Source: Thermomonas beijingensis
GTDB taxonomy: Bacteria > Pseudomonadota > Gammaproteobacteria > Xanthomonadales > Xanthomonadaceae
Reading direction: 5' to 3'
Length of the DNA: 64,000 bases
Assembly (NCBI RefSeq): GCF_020034655.1
Contig: NZ_JAIQDJ010000001.1
Coordinates: 558,001-622,000 of the forward strand
The position numbers and the translations under genes were made by a program. Positions 11,914 to 21,638 of the stretch are shown here, in pieces. Each line of letters starts with the position of its first letter. Positions within the stretch are counted from its first letter, which is position 1. The notes beneath the pieces were generated by a model. The model made no database searches. It was not told where the DNA came from and saw only the letters and a program-made list of their open reading frames with translations.

Positions 11914-13107
11914 TTAGTTTTTCAGTACCCCAAGCTCATGCCCGATGCGGATAAACGCATCAATCGCGTGATCCAGTTGTGCGCGGGTATGCGCGGCACT
12001 CATCTGGGTGCGGATGCGCGCCTGGCCCTTGGCCACCACCGGGAAGAAGAAGCCGATCGCGTAGATACCTTCTTCCAGCAGCCGCTCGGCAAAGCGTTGC
12101 GCCAGCGGCGCGTCGTACAGCATCACTGGGCTGATCGGGTGCACGCCGGGGCGAATATCGAAGCCGGCCGCCGTCATGCGTTCGCGGAAGTAGGCGGTGT
12201 TCTCGCGCAGGCGCTCGCGTAGCTCGCCGGCAGACGACAGCATCTCGAAGGCTTTGATCCCGGCGGCTGCAACGTGCGGCGGCAGTGAGTTGGAAAACAG
12301 GTACGGACGCGAGCGTTGCCGCAGTAGTTCGATGACTTCTTGTTTCGCGCTGGTGAACCCACCCAGTGCACCGCCCATGGCTTTGCCCAAGGTGCCGGTG
12401 ATGATGTCGATCTTGTCCAGCACGCCCTTGACCTCGGCGCTGCCACGGCCGTTCTCACCCAGAAAGCCGGTGGCGTGACATTCGTCGATATGCACCAGCG
12501 CGCCGTACTTTGCCGCCAATGTGGTGATTTCGTCCAATGGCGCAATGAAGCCGTCCATCGAAAACACACCATCGGTGGTGATCAGAATCGTGCGCGCACC
12601 GTCGGCCTTGGCCTGCTTGAGCTGTACTTCCAGGTCGGTCATGTCGCAGTTGGCGTAGCGGTAGCGTTTGGCCTTGCACAGACGCACGCCGTCGATGATC
12701 GATGCGTGGTTGAGCGCGTCGCTGATAACGGCATCGTTCTCGTCAAGTAGCGGTTCGAACAGGCCGCCGTTGGCATCGAAACAGGCCGCGTAAAGAATCG
12801 TGTCGTCCTTGCCGAAGAAGCTGGAAATCGTGCGCTCCAGCTGCTTGTGCAAGTCTTGCGTGCCGCAGATGAAACGCACGCTGGCCATACCGAAACCATG
12901 GCTGTCCAGCGCGGTCTTGGCGGCGGCGATGATGTCTGGGTGATCGGCCAAGCCAAGATAGTTATTGGCGCAGAAGTTCAGCACCTTGCAGCCATCAGCC
13001 AAGGTGATTTCGGCCGACTGCGGGCTGGTGATGATGCGTTCGGACTTGAACAAGCCGGCGGCGCGGATTTCATCCAGCGTGTCGGCGTAGCGTTGGGTCA
13101 GGGACAT
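11914..13107 (-). CDS. kbl: Glycine C-acetyltransferase (2-amino-3-ketobutyrate CoA ligase)
   Basis: Protein of 397 residues, the usual length. It is a PLP-dependent alpha-oxoamine synthase that cleaves 2-amino-3-ketobutyrate with CoA to glycine and acetyl-CoA, the second step of threonine catabolism. Visible: the start-region motif [32 protein letters not shown] with the PLP-contacting Asp/His, and the lysine in [13 protein letters not shown]. The partner enzyme tdh lies upstream on the same strand, separated by a nested palindrome. Confidence 0.96.
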   Translation of the reverse strand: MSLTQRYADTLDEIRAAGLFKSERIITSPQSAEITLADGCKVLNFCANNYLGLADHPDIIAAAKTALDSHGFGMASVRFICGTQDLHKQLERTISSFFGKDDTILYAACFDANGGLFEPLLDENDAVISDALNHASIIDGVRLCKAKRYRYANCDMTDLEVQLKQAKADGARTILITTDGVFSMDGFIAPLDEITTLAAKYGALVHIDECHATGFLGENGRGSAEVKGVLDKIDIITGTLGKAMGGALGGFTSAKQEVIELLRQRSRPYLFSNSLPPHVAAAGIKAFEMLSSAGELRERLRENTAYFRERMTAAGFDIRPGVHPISPVMLYDAPLAQRFAERLLEEGIYAIGFFFPVVAKGQARIRTQMSAAHTRAQLDHAIDAFIRIGHELGVLKN

Positions 13108-13126
13108 GGCGATTCCGGAATCGGGA

Positions 13127-13234
13127 GAGGCAGGCGGGACTGCCAGTGAGCGACCATCGGCGGCATGGATGCCGCCGATGAGCCTACAGGGATGTATTCA
13201 CGGCGTGTCGCGCACTGGCAGTCCCGCCTGCCTC
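13127..13234. repeat. Nested palindromic element between tdh and kbl
   Basis: Outer arms 13127-13148 and 13213-13234 are perfect 22-base reverse complements, and three further pairs extend them after one mismatch. Inside, 13155-13166 and 13169-13180 form a perfect 12-bp hairpin with a 2-base loop. From memory, the inner text (GGCATGGATGCC, then GAGCCTACAGGGA) resembles intergenic repeats scattered through Xanthomonadales and some pseudomonad genomes. No second copy is in this window. Confidence 0.85.
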
Positions 13235-13244
13235 ACGCGAGCAA

Positions 13245-14267
13245 TCAATTCCAGCTCAGCACTACTTTGCCGGCCTTGCCTGCTTCCATCAGGTCAAAGC
13301 CTTTCTGGAAGTCGTCAATCGGCAGCTGGTGGGTCAGTACCTTGCCCAGCGGGAAGCCACTCAGCACCAATTGGGTCATCTTGTACCAGGTTTCGAACAT
13401 CTTGCGGCCGTAGATGCCTTGCACGGTCAGGCCCTTGAAGATGATCTTGTCCCAGTCGCAGCCTGCGCCTTTGGGCATGATGCCGAGCATCGCGATCTTG
13501 CCGCCGTGGTACATGCAGTCCAGCATGTCGTTGAACGCGCGCGGGTTGCCGCTCATCTCAAGGCCCACGTCGAAGCCTTCCATGTGCAGGTCGGCCATTA
13601 CGTCTTTCAGTGATGTGTTAGCGACGTTCACCACGCGGGTGGCACCCATGTCGGCGGCCAGCTTCAAACGAAAATCGTTGACGTCCGTCACCACCACGTT
13701 GCGTGCACCGATGTGCTTGCAGATACCGGCGGCGATGATCCCGATCGGGCCGGCACCGGTGATGAGCACGTCTTCGCCGATGACATCGAACTCCAGCGCG
13801 CAGTGCGCGGCGTTGCCGTAGGGGTCGAAGAAGGCGGCCAGCTCGGATGGAATCTGGTCGGGGATCGGCCACAGATTCGACGCCGGCATCGTCATGTATT
13901 CGGCAAATGCGCCGTTGCGGTTGACGCCAATGCCCACTGTATTCGGGCACAGGTGCGGGCGCCCGCCGCGGCAGTTGCGGCAATGCCCGCAGACGATATG
14001 GCCCTCCGCCGACACCCGCTGACCGATTTCGTAGCCAGATACCGCCGAACCCAGTGCGGCGATGCGGCCAACGAATTCATGGCCGATGGTCAGCCCGGGC
14101 TGGATGGTGCGCTGGCTCCAATCATCCCAGAGATAGATATGCAGGTCGGTGCCGCAGATCGCGGTTTTTTCCAGTTTGACCAGCACTTCGTTGGGGCCGG
14201 GGGTGGGCACCGGCACCTGTTCCATCCAGATGCCTTTGCCGGCTTCGCGCTTGACCAAGGCTTTCAT
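13245..14267 (-). CDS. tdh: L-threonine 3-dehydrogenase
   Basis: Protein of 340 residues (E. coli Tdh has 341). It is a zinc-dependent medium-chain dehydrogenase that oxidises threonine to 2-amino-3-ketobutyrate with NAD. Visible: catalytic-zinc ligands in [12 protein letters not shown] and GHEFVG, the structural-zinc cysteines [18 protein letters not shown], and the Rossmann motif [13 protein letters not shown]. The start at 14267 ([10 protein letters not shown]) matches the family; ATG codons at 14282 and 14288 would add five or seven residues. A TAAAAT -10-like hexamer lies on the minus strand at 14312-14317. Confidence 0.95.
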   Translation of the reverse strand: MKALVKREAGKGIWMEQVPVPTPGPNEVLVKLEKTAICGTDLHIYLWDDWSQRTIQPGLTIGHEFVGRIAALGSAVSGYEIGQRVSAEGHIVCGHCRNCRGGRPHLCPNTVGIGVNRNGAFAEYMTMPASNLWPIPDQIPSELAAFFDPYGNAAHCALEFDVIGEDVLITGAGPIGIIAAGICKHIGARNVVVTDVNDFRLKLAADMGATRVVNVANTSLKDVMADLHMEGFDVGLEMSGNPRAFNDMLDCMYHGGKIAMLGIMPKGAGCDWDKIIFKGLTVQGIYGRKMFETWYKMTQLVLSGFPLGKVLTHQLPIDDFQKGFDLMEAGKAGKVVLSWN

Positions 14268-14413
14268 TGTTGCCTGTGACATGGACATGACTCGTGGGGT
14301 GGCAGTGGCGTATTTTACGCCTGCTGGATTTGCCTCGCGCCTGACCCAGGTCACAGGTGTTGCAGAGGCGGCAGTGGTCTAATACGGCATCTTGATGCCG
14401 ATGAGCCGAGCCT

Positions 14414-16564
14414 ATGCGCAAGCAATCCATTGCCGCAACTTTCGCAATCACCTTGGCCGCCAGTGCGGCGCATGCCGATGAAGGCATGTGGATGCCCAGC
14501 CAATTGCCGCAGCTGGCGGCGCAATTGAAGGCGGCCGGGTTTGCCGGCGATCCTGCGCAATTGGCGGATGTCACGCGCCCGCCGTTGGCGGCGGTGGTCT
14601 CGCTGGGGGGCTGTACCGCCAGCTTTGTCTCCAGGCAAGGCTTGGTGGTGACCAATCATCACTGTGCGATGGGCGCAATTCAGCTCAATTCCACTCCGGA
14701 CAACAACCTGATCGAAAACGGGTTCATCGCCCACACACCCGCTGAAGAAGTCTCGGCCGGGCCGGCGGCACGGATCTTCGTGACCGTGGGGTTTGACAAC
14801 ATCACCGACCGCATTCTTGCGGGTGCGCGTGGCAAGACGGGGCGTCCGTATTTCGATGCCGTGGACATGGCGAAGAAGGCCGCGGTTGCGCAGTGCGAGG
14901 CCGATGCCGGCCATCGTTGCAGCGTGGCCGATATGTATTACGGCAGCGAGTTCTACCTGATCAAGCAGTTGGAGCTCAAGGACATCCGTTTGGTGTATGC
15001 GCCGCCAGTGTCAATTGGCAATTATGGCGATGAAATCGACAACTTCATGTGGCCGCGCCATGTGGGGGATTTCAGTTTCTATCGTGCCTACGTGGGCAAG
15101 GACGGCAAGCCTGCGGCCTACAGCAAGGACAATGTGCCCTACGTGCCGCCGGCGGTGCTGCATATCTCCACTGCGCCAGTCAAAGCGGGTGATTTTGCGA
15201 TGGTCGCCGGCTACCCGGGCGTCACCTTTCGCCACCGCACCGCGTCGGAATTTGCCAACCAGATCGACTGGTTGCTGCCCAATCGAGTCGCGATGTTCGA
15301 TGGCTTGATCCACACCATCGAGCAGGCCAGCGCCGGGGACAAGGCGAAGCAGGTGTTGTATGCCTCTAACGTGGCATCGATGAAAAACAATCTGAAGCGT
15401 GCGCAAGGTGAACTGGAAGGTTTGCGCCGCAGTGATGCCATCCATGTGCGCGCTGCGGATGAGGCAGCGATGTTGGCGTGGTTGAAGCAGCAACCGGATG
15501 CCAACTCTGAGCAGACTGACATCAGGGCGTTGCAAGCGGAGTTGAATCAGGCCGACGCACAGCGCGAGCGCGATTTCATCCTGCCATTTTTGCGTCCGGG
15601 TCTGCTGGGTGCGGCGGTGCAATTGCAGCGGCTGGCATTCGAACACAGCAAGCCCGACGCACAACGCGAAAGCGGTTATCAACAGCGCGACGAGCCGATG
15701 ATCGAAGGCGGCTTGAAGCAGTTGCAGCGCCGCTTCGATCCGGTCGTTGAAAAAGCCACCTTGCGGTTTGCCTTGCAACGTTATTTTGCCCTGCCGCAAG
15801 CGCAGCGGGTGGCCGAGTTCGATGCCGTGTTCGGCAGCACGATCGACGAGGCCGCCCAGCGCGTGGACGCGCTGTATGCCGGCACCCGGTTGGGCGATCA
15901 AGCGACGCGCTTGGCGGCGATGAATCTGGATGCCACTGCATTGGCCGCATCCAGCGACAGCTTGCTCAAGGCTGCAGCCATCTTGCAGCCGGCGCTGCTG
16001 CGCCTGGAGGGGGAAGCCAAGCAGCGTGCCGGCGAGCTGCTGCGCCTGCGCCCCGCATATATGCAAGCCTTGATTGCCTATCGCAAATCGCAGGGCAGGG
16101 CGGTGTACCCCGATGCCAATTCCACCTTGCGCGTGAGCTATGGCAAGGTCAGTGCATTGACCCCGCGCGACGGTGTGGACTATCGCCCGTTGACCACGGT
16201 GGCCGGTATCGTTGAAAAGAACACGGGCGTGGTGCCGTTCAATGCGCCCAAGCCGCTGCTGGACGCCATTGCCAAAGGTGATTTCGGCAGCACCGCCGAT
16301 GCTGCGCTGGGCACGCAAACGGTGAATTTCATGACCAATCTCGACACCACTGGCGGCAATTCCGGCTCGCCGGTGCTGGATGCACAAGGCAACCTGATCG
16401 GTCTGAATTTCGACTCCAACTGGGAAGCGGTCAGCGCCAGCTGGATGTTCGACCCGCGCTACAAGCGCGCCATCCATGTGGATATGCGCTATCTGCGCTG
16501 GCTGCTGGCCAAGGTCTATCCGGCGCCCAATTTGCTGCAGGAAATGCAGCTGCCAGTGGAATAG
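14414..16564 (+). CDS. S46-family dipeptidyl-peptidase (DPP7/DPP11 type)
   Basis: Protein of 716 residues, the normal S46 length. A signal peptide (MRKQSIAATFAITLAASAAHA) is followed directly by DEGMWMPSQLP, as in the family. The chymotrypsin-like triad is visible: His in VVTNHHCAMGA, Asp in YGDEIDNFMWPRHVGDF, and Ser in TTGGNSGSPVLDAQG. These periplasmic enzymes remove dipeptides from oligopeptide N-termini; S46 enzymes are typical of Bacteroidetes and Xanthomonadaceae. DPP7 or DPP11 specificity is not assigned. A small hairpin (14385-14400) lies just before the start. Confidence 0.93.
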   Translation: MRKQSIAATFAITLAASAAHADEGMWMPSQLPQLAAQLKAAGFAGDPAQLADVTRPPLAAVVSLGGCTASFVSRQGLVVTNHHCAMGAIQLNSTPDNNLIENGFIAHTPAEEVSAGPAARIFVTVGFDNITDRILAGARGKTGRPYFDAVDMAKKAAVAQCEADAGHRCSVADMYYGSEFYLIKQLELKDIRLVYAPPVSIGNYGDEIDNFMWPRHVGDFSFYRAYVGKDGKPAAYSKDNVPYVPPAVLHISTAPVKAGDFAMVAGYPGVTFRHRTASEFANQIDWLLPNRVAMFDGLIHTIEQASAGDKAKQVLYASNVASMKNNLKRAQGELEGLRRSDAIHVRAADEAAMLAWLKQQPDANSEQTDIRALQAELNQADAQRERDFILPFLRPGLLGAAVQLQRLAFEHSKPDAQRESGYQQRDEPMIEGGLKQLQRRFDPVVEKATLRFALQRYFALPQAQRVAEFDAVFGSTIDEAAQRVDALYAGTRLGDQATRLAAMNLDATALAASSDSLLKAAAILQPALLRLEGEAKQRAGELLRLRPAYMQALIAYRKSQGRAVYPDANSTLRVSYGKVSALTPRDGVDYRPLTTVAGIVEKNTGVVPFNAPKPLLDAIAKGDFGSTADAALGTQTVNFMTNLDTTGGNSGSPVLDAQGNLIGLNFDSNWEAVSASWMFDPRYKRAIHVDMRYLRWLLAKVYPAPNLLQEMQLPVE

Positions 16565-16600
16565 TGGATTACCCCGCAAGCCACGTTCGATGCTACCTAT

Positions 16601-16996
16601 TCATGCTGCATTGAAGTCGTAATCAAACGTATAAAAATGCTTGCCATCGACAATGTCGATGGCGATGCGCCCGTGCAAGCCGGTGAGGGCATCGGTGCCG
16701 GTGTCGGGCACCACGGTCAGATCCAGGGTTGGCTTGCCGCGCGCCATCACCCCATTGTGTTGCGCGAAGAAACTGCCGCGGCGGCCATCCAGCGTGCCCT
16801 CGATGCGCTCGATGGCCACATAGGCGCCGGAGCCTGGGGTCGCGGACATCACCGCCAGCATATGCACCACGCTGTTGGCCGTCAGTGGCCCGTGGAACTG
16901 TTTGTCAAAGCGCATGTGGCCGATGCGGGTATTGCCGCCCATGTCCAGCTCACCCTGCGGCGTGCGTTTGACCTCAAATTCGCCTTTGGCTTGCAT
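16601..16996 (-). CDS. DUF3224 family protein
   Basis: Protein of 131 residues, a compact DUF3224-like beta-barrel. The N-terminus (MQAKGEFEVKRTPQGELD) and the core IGHMRFDKQFHGPLTANSVVHML and GSGAYVAIERIEGTLDGRRGSFFAQHNGVM fit the family; the end is HFYTFDYDF. No function is established. The ATG at 16996 begins at the domain edge, and longer in-frame starts overlap the divergent phosphatase gene. It faces that gene across a 116-base region holding a perfect inverted repeat. Confidence 0.82.
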   Translation of the reverse strand: MQAKGEFEVKRTPQGELDMGGNTRIGHMRFDKQFHGPLTANSVVHMLAVMSATPGSGAYVAIERIEGTLDGRRGSFFAQHNGVMARGKPTLDLTVVPDTGTDALTGLHGRIAIDIVDGKHFYTFDYDFNAA

Positions 16997-17078
16997 CGGA
17001 AGTGACCTGTTGTGAAGACGCGCACACCATAGCCGGTTGTGGCGGTGGCGCGCACGGCCGGTGCGCAGTCTGCTAGCC

Positions 17079-17093
17079 TTGTGCGCTGCACAA
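17079..17093. promoter_or_regulatory. Palindromic operator-like site between divergent genes
   Basis: TTGTGC-GCT-GCACAA is a perfect 6-3-6 inverted repeat, 19 bases before the phosphatase ATG and about 82 bases upstream of the DUF3224 start. Its placement suggests a repressor or activator site; the regulator is unknown. Confidence 0.4.
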
Positions 17094-17112
17094 ATAACCG
17101 GATTGACCGTAC

Positions 17113-17757
17113 ATGAAGCTCCTGCTTGCCCGTCACGGCGAAACCCCGTGGAATGCCGAAGGCCGCTATCAAGGCCAAGTGGACATTCCGTTGTCCGAGG
17201 TGGGCATTGGCCAAGCCGCAGCGCTCGGCCAACGCTTGCAGGATGTGCAGGTCGATCGTGCGGTTGCCTCGCCATTGGCGCGCGCCACCCGCACCGCACA
17301 ATTGGCCTTGGGCGAAGACCGTGCGCCGATGTTGACGTTCGATGACGGTTTGCTGGAGATTGCCCACGGCGAGTGGGAGGGCTTGCTGGCCAGCGAAATT
17401 GCCCAGCGTGATCCGCAGCGCTTGCAGGCATGGAAGGATGCCCCCGAATCCGTATTGATGCCGGGTGGCGAGTCGTTGCAGATGGTGCTGGATCGCGCCT
17501 GGCCGGCACTGGAGCGGGCCTGTGTGGGTCTGGGTGCCGACGATACCTTGCTGGTGGTGGCGCACGATGCCGTCAACCGCGTATTGCTGGCGCGCATTCT
17601 GGGTTTGCCACTGGCCAAGCTGTGGGGCTTCCGGCAGGCACCTGCCACCCTCAATCTGCTGCAAGGTGACAGCGTGGAGACGTTGGAGGTGGTGCGCCTG
17701 AACGATTGTGCGCATCACACCGCGTTGTTTGGCGAGGCCAAGCACCGCGCACTGTAG
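17113..17757 (+). CDS. Histidine phosphatase family protein
   Basis: Protein of 214 residues of the phosphoglycerate-mutase-like superfamily. The phosphohistidine motif LLARHGETPWN opens the protein, the second catalytic histidine lies in LLVVAHDAVNRVLL, and LLEIAHGEWEGL carries the acid residue. This form is close to cofactor-dependent PGM, CobC and broad phosphatases; the substrate cannot be told. It lies 20 bases upstream of folC and may be co-transcribed, which would be consistent with a nucleotide or folate intermediate phosphatase (inference). Confidence 0.85.
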   Translation: MKLLLARHGETPWNAEGRYQGQVDIPLSEVGIGQAAALGQRLQDVQVDRAVASPLARATRTAQLALGEDRAPMLTFDDGLLEIAHGEWEGLLASEIAQRDPQRLQAWKDAPESVLMPGGESLQMVLDRAWPALERACVGLGADDTLLVVAHDAVNRVLLARILGLPLAKLWGFRQAPATLNLLQGDSVETLEVVRLNDCAHHTALFGEAKHRAL

Positions 17758-17765
17758 TCGCCACC

Positions 17766-17771
17766 TACAAT
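17766..17771 (+). promoter_or_regulatory. -10-like element immediately before folC
   Basis: TACAAT ends six bases before the folC ATG at 17778. If used, transcription would begin at or next to the start codon (a leaderless mRNA). No -35 is evident. Confidence 0.3.
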
Positions 17772-17777
17772 ACGCGT

Positions 17778-19049
17778 ATGCCAAGCACACTTTCAGACTG
17801 GCTCGCCTTTATCGAGCAACAGCATCCGCAACACATCGAGTTGGGTTTGGATCGCGTGCGCACGGTCGCTCAACGCATGGGGCTGCGGCATCCAGCCCCA
17901 CATGTGATTACCGTGGCCGGCACCAATGGCAAGGGTTCCACGGTCGCTTTTATCGAGGCCATTGCGCGTGCGCAAGGCTTGCGCGTGGGCGCGTACACCT
18001 CCCCGCATCTGCACCGCTACAACGAGCGTGTGCGCATCGATGCAGTGGATGCCAGTGACGCGACCTTGGTGGAAGGCTTTGACGCAGTGGAGCAGGCCCG
18101 TGACACCACGCCACTGACCTATTTCGAATACGGCACGCTGTGCGCCCTGTGGTTGTTCCAGCGCGCAGCACTGGACCTGGTAGTGCTGGAGGTGGGTTTG
18201 GGCGGGCGGCTGGACGCGGTGAATCTGGTGGATGCCGATGCCGCCATCATCACCACGGTTGACCTGGACCATCAAGAGTGGCTGGGCCACGACATCGACA
18301 GCATCGGGCGCGAGAAGGCCGGCATCGCGCGGCCCTTCAAACCGCTGATTCTGGGAGATGACGACCCGCCGGCCAGTGTGCTGCGGCATGCCTACGCGAT
18401 CGGCGCACCGGCGTGGCGGATTGCCAATGATTTTTTCGCCGAACCTGTCGATGCACAGCATTGGCGTTGGCGCGAACTGGGCTACACCATCGAGTTGCCA
18501 TTGCCGATGCGCGCCTTGGGCGCACCGGTGCAACTGCGCAATGCGGCGTGCGCGATTGCGGCCTTGCGTGCGCTGGATTTGCAGATCGACGATACTGCCA
18601 TCGTGCAAGGCGTGGCCAATGCGGAAGTGGCCGGGCGCTTGCAGCACTTCCAGCGCGATGGCGTCGAAGTACTGGTGGATGTGGGCCACAACCCACAGGC
18701 CGCACGTGCGCTGGCTGGCTGGTTGCACGCACAGCCGCCGCGGCGCACGCTGGCGGTGTATGCCGCATTGGCCGACAAGGATGCAGCGGCGGTGGTGGCA
18801 GCGCTGGCCAATGGGGTCGATGGCTGGCATCTGGCCGGCAGTCAAACGTATGGTGCACGCGGCCAATCTGCGCAGGCGTTGGCGCAGACACTGGCTGGCA
18901 GCACGGCCGCTGACGGAACATGCCATGCCAATGTGGCGTCAGCGTTGGCGGCTGCCGTGCAACAAGCGGGACCGGTGGGCCGGGTGCTGGTGTTCGGTTC
19001 CTTCCATGCCGCAGCACAAGCCATGCAATGGCTGAATGAAGGCGGGTAG
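17778..19049 (+). CDS. folC: Dihydrofolate/folylpolyglutamate synthase
   Basis: Protein of 423 residues, a Mur-ligase-family enzyme. It adds glutamate to dihydropteroate and extends folate polyglutamate tails in the cytosol. Visible: P-loop VAGTNGKGSTVAFIEA, TSPHLHRYNERVRID, EVGLGGRLDAVN and the carbamylated-lysine region IGREKAGIAR; the C-terminal domain has VLVDVGHNPQAARAL. The ATG at 17778 gives MPSTLSDWLAFIEQQHP, the family N-terminus. The order folC, SPOR protein, purF follows the widespread proteobacterial arrangement. Confidence 0.95.
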   Translation: MPSTLSDWLAFIEQQHPQHIELGLDRVRTVAQRMGLRHPAPHVITVAGTNGKGSTVAFIEAIARAQGLRVGAYTSPHLHRYNERVRIDAVDASDATLVEGFDAVEQARDTTPLTYFEYGTLCALWLFQRAALDLVVLEVGLGGRLDAVNLVDADAAIITTVDLDHQEWLGHDIDSIGREKAGIARPFKPLILGDDDPPASVLRHAYAIGAPAWRIANDFFAEPVDAQHWRWRELGYTIELPLPMRALGAPVQLRNAACAIAALRALDLQIDDTAIVQGVANAEVAGRLQHFQRDGVEVLVDVGHNPQAARALAGWLHAQPPRRTLAVYAALADKDAAAVVAALANGVDGWHLAGSQTYGARGQSAQALAQTLAGSTAADGTCHANVASALAAAVQQAGPVGRVLVFGSFHAAAQAMQWLNEGG

Positions 19050-19067
19050 TTCGATGCAGCGGGCCGG

Positions 19068-19073
19068 TATAAT
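19068..19073 (+). promoter_or_regulatory. Perfect -10 hexamer upstream of the SPOR gene
   Basis: TATAAT lies 36 bases before the ATG at 19110, just after the folC stop. No clear -35 at 16-18 bases. It suggests the SPOR-purF pair has its own promoter. Confidence 0.45.
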
Positions 19074-19109
19074 TGCGATTCCAACCGCCCCGGTCAGCCA
19101 GGATTATCG

Positions 19110-20138
19110 ATGGATGCTTCGCTGAAACAGCGCCTGGTCGGCGCAGTCGTGCTGGTCGCATTGGCGGTCATTTTCTTGCCGATGCTGGTCAAGGGGCCGG
19201 CGCCAGACAGCGGGGTGTCCAATGTGTCGATGCGGATCCCCGCCGAGCCCGCCGCAGAAGGCAATCCTGCGAACAATGGCGACAGCGTGAGCCAGGATTT
19301 GCCGCTGGTGGTACCGGCTGCAGCACCCTCCAGCGGTGTCTCTGGGATGCCGGCCAACATGGCAGACCCAGTGCCTGATGCGGCTCCGCAAGCCAATCAG
19401 GCATCAACACCATTGACAGCGGTTGCGGCCGGTGACTTTGCCGTGTCATTTGGCAGCTATGCCACTGTGGCCGATGCCGATAAGGTGATTGCCGCACTGC
19501 GAGCTGCGGGCCTGCCGGGGTATCGCGAGGCCGTGACCATTGCCGGTCAATCAGCGCAGCGCGTGCGCATTGGTCCGTTTGCCGATCGTGCGATGGCCGA
19601 ATCGGCACGCCTGCGGTCGGCACAAGTACGCGGCGATATCAGTGCCAAAGTGGTGGCTCTGGATGCCGAGGCGGCACCGGTCACGGCTGAATCCAGAACG
19701 CCGGCAGCGATGCCGGTGGGTCCGGCCACGGCAGCCAAATCAAGCGCAGCAAGTGCGCCCCAGCCTGCTGCAAAAGCGGACCCCAAACCCGATACGCAGG
19801 CGGTGGCCAAGCACGAAGAACTTAAAAAGCCAGCCGCCAAGCCGACTGCGACCGAAACCCCGAAAGTAGAGCCGCCGGTCAGCAAACCGGCCAATCCGGC
19901 GGGTACCGGATTCGTGGTGCAGATGGGGGCGTTTGCTTCGGCCACGGATGCCACTGCACTGCGCGATACGCTGCGCAAAGCCGGCTTCAATGCCTTCACC
20001 GATACCGTGCCCGGCGCCAACGGCAGCTTGACCCGCGTGCGGGTGGGGCCGGTGATCAATCGCGCCGAAGCCGAAGCACTGAAATCCAGACTTGAACACG
20101 CGGGCAAGGCAGGCGGCATGATCCGTCCGCATCCCTGA
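19110..20138 (+). CDS. DedD-like membrane protein with two SPOR domains
   Basis: Protein of 342 residues. A short cytoplasmic start is followed by one membrane helix (RLVGAVVLVALAVIFLPMLV, about 8-27) and a low-complexity Pro/Ala/Lys periplasmic region. There are two separate SPOR repeats: one at about 107-185 (FAVSFGSYATVADADKVIAALR) and one at about 268-340 (FVVQMGAFASATDATALRDTLR). SPOR domains bind denuded glycan strands at the division septum. E. coli DedD, at the same locus, has a single SPOR domain, so the duplication is unusual. purF follows after 27 bases. Confidence 0.9.
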   Translation: MDASLKQRLVGAVVLVALAVIFLPMLVKGPAPDSGVSNVSMRIPAEPAAEGNPANNGDSVSQDLPLVVPAAAPSSGVSGMPANMADPVPDAAPQANQASTPLTAVAAGDFAVSFGSYATVADADKVIAALRAAGLPGYREAVTIAGQSAQRVRIGPFADRAMAESARLRSAQVRGDISAKVVALDAEAAPVTAESRTPAAMPVGPATAAKSSAASAPQPAAKADPKPDTQAVAKHEELKKPAAKPTATETPKVEPPVSKPANPAGTGFVVQMGAFASATDATALRDTLRKAGFNAFTDTVPGANGSLTRVRVGPVINRAEAEALKSRLEHAGKAGGMIRPHP

Positions 20139-20165
20139 TCTGCAATCTCCACAGGAAACAACCCC

Positions 20166-21635
20166 ATGTGCGGCATTCTTGGAATCGTCGGTCAAAGCCC
20201 CGTTGCCGGACAGTTGTATGACGGCCTGACCATGCTCCAACATCGCGGGCAGGACGCTGCCGGTATTGCAACGGCACACGGTACGCGCTTGCGCGTGCAT
20301 CGCGGCAACGGGCTGGTGCGTGATGTGTTTGATGCCAAGGCGATGGCGCTGCTGGAAGGCCACGTCGGTATCGCCCATTGCCGCTACCCCACTGCCGGCA
20401 GCGAGGGCAGTGACGAGGCGCAGCCGTTCTATGTGAACTCGCCGTTCGGTATCGCGCTGGCGCACAACGGCAATTTGATCAATACCGATGCGTTGCGCCG
20501 CGAAGTGTTTGAACAAGACCGTCGCAACATCAATACCGGTTCCGATTCGGAAGTGTTGTTGAATGTATTCGCACATGAATTGGATACCCAGAACGCACTC
20601 ACCCCGGCGGCGGTTTTTGCCGCATTGGAAGGCGTGAACCGGCGCGCCAAAGGCGGCTACGCGGTGGTGTGCTCGGTGCTGGGGCTGGGCCTGGTGGCCT
20701 TCCGCGACCCGCACGGCATTCGTCCGTTGGTGCTGGGCAAGCGTCAGGGCGCAGCGGGTGAGGAATACATCATCGCCTCGGAATCGGTGGCACTGGACGT
20801 CCTGGGCTTCGAACGTGTGCGTGATGTGGAGCCGGGCGAAGGCATCGTCATCACCGATGGCGGTCAGCTGCATGCGCAGCAATGCGCACCTGAGGCCGAA
20901 CACGCCACCTGCATCTTTGAGTATGTGTATTTCGCACGCCCGGATTCGATGATCGAAAACATTTCGGTGCACAAGGCGCGCATGCGCATGGGCGTGACGC
21001 TGGGCGAGAAGATCCTGCGCGAGCGCCCCGACCACGATATCGACGTGGTGATCCCGATCCCCGATACCAGCCGCGATTCCGCATTGGAAATCGCCAACAC
21101 GCTGGGCGTGAAATACCGCGAAGGCTTCATCAAGAACCGCTATGTAGGCCGTACCTTCATCATGCCGGGGCAGGGCGAACGCACCAAGTCGGTCAAGCGC
21201 AAGCTCAACCCCATCCCGCTGGAGTTCAAGAACCGCGTGGTGCTATTGGTGGATGACTCCATCGTGCGCGGCACCACCAGCCAGCAGATTGTGCAGATGG
21301 CCCGCGACGCCGGTGCCAAAAAGGTATACCTGGCCTCGGCCGCGCCACCGGTGCGCTACCCCAATGTGTACGGCATCGATATGCCGTCCAGCGAAGAGCT
21401 GGTGGCGCATGGCCGCAGTGAAAAGGATATTGAGCAGCTGTTGGGTTGCGACTGGTTGATCTATCAGGATTTGGCCGATCTCGAAGCGGCGGTCGCTGGG
21501 CCGAAATTCCCCGGCCGCAAGTTCGATAGCTCGTGTTTCAACGGGGAGTACATCACCGGTATTGATGCTGATTATTTTGACCGCATCAAGCAACTGCGTT
21601 CGGATGACGCGAAGAAGACGCGGCGGGTGTCGTAA
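20166..21635 (+). CDS. purF: Amidophosphoribosyltransferase
   Basis: Protein of 489 residues. It makes 5-phosphoribosylamine from PRPP and glutamine, the first committed step of purine synthesis. Cys2 (MCGILGIVG) is the N-terminal glutaminase nucleophile, so the initiator Met must be removed; [12 protein letters not shown] is also conserved. The C-terminal half is a type I PRPP-binding domain with [24 protein letters not shown] precedes the start. The cvpA gene that normally separates the SPOR gene from purF is missing here. Confidence 0.97.
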   Translation: MCGILGIVGQSPVAGQLYDGLTMLQHRGQDAAGIATAHGTRLRVHRGNGLVRDVFDAKAMALLEGHVGIAHCRYPTAGSEGSDEAQPFYVNSPFGIALAHNGNLINTDALRREVFEQDRRNINTGSDSEVLLNVFAHELDTQNALTPAAVFAALEGVNRRAKGGYAVVCSVLGLGLVAFRDPHGIRPLVLGKRQGAAGEEYIIASESVALDVLGFERVRDVEPGEGIVITDGGQLHAQQCAPEAEHATCIFEYVYFARPDSMIENISVHKARMRMGVTLGEKILRERPDHDIDVVIPIPDTSRDSALEIANTLGVKYREGFIKNRYVGRTFIMPGQGERTKSVKRKLNPIPLEFKNRVVLLVDDSIVRGTTSQQIVQMARDAGAKKVYLASAAPPVRYPNVYGIDMPSSEELVAHGRSEKDIEQLLGCDWLIYQDLADLEAAVAGPKFPGRKFDSSCFNGEYITGIDADYFDRIKQLRSDDAKKTRRVS

Positions 21636-21638
21636 GTC

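Noticed and set aside
15011-16579. A 522-codon minus-strand ORF inside the S46 peptidase gene
   Set aside because: It is an antisense frame of a well-supported peptidase, without recognisable motifs.
19740-21035. A 431-codon minus-strand ORF across the SPOR and purF genes
   Set aside because: Antisense open frame in GC-rich coding DNA; both plus-strand genes are certain.
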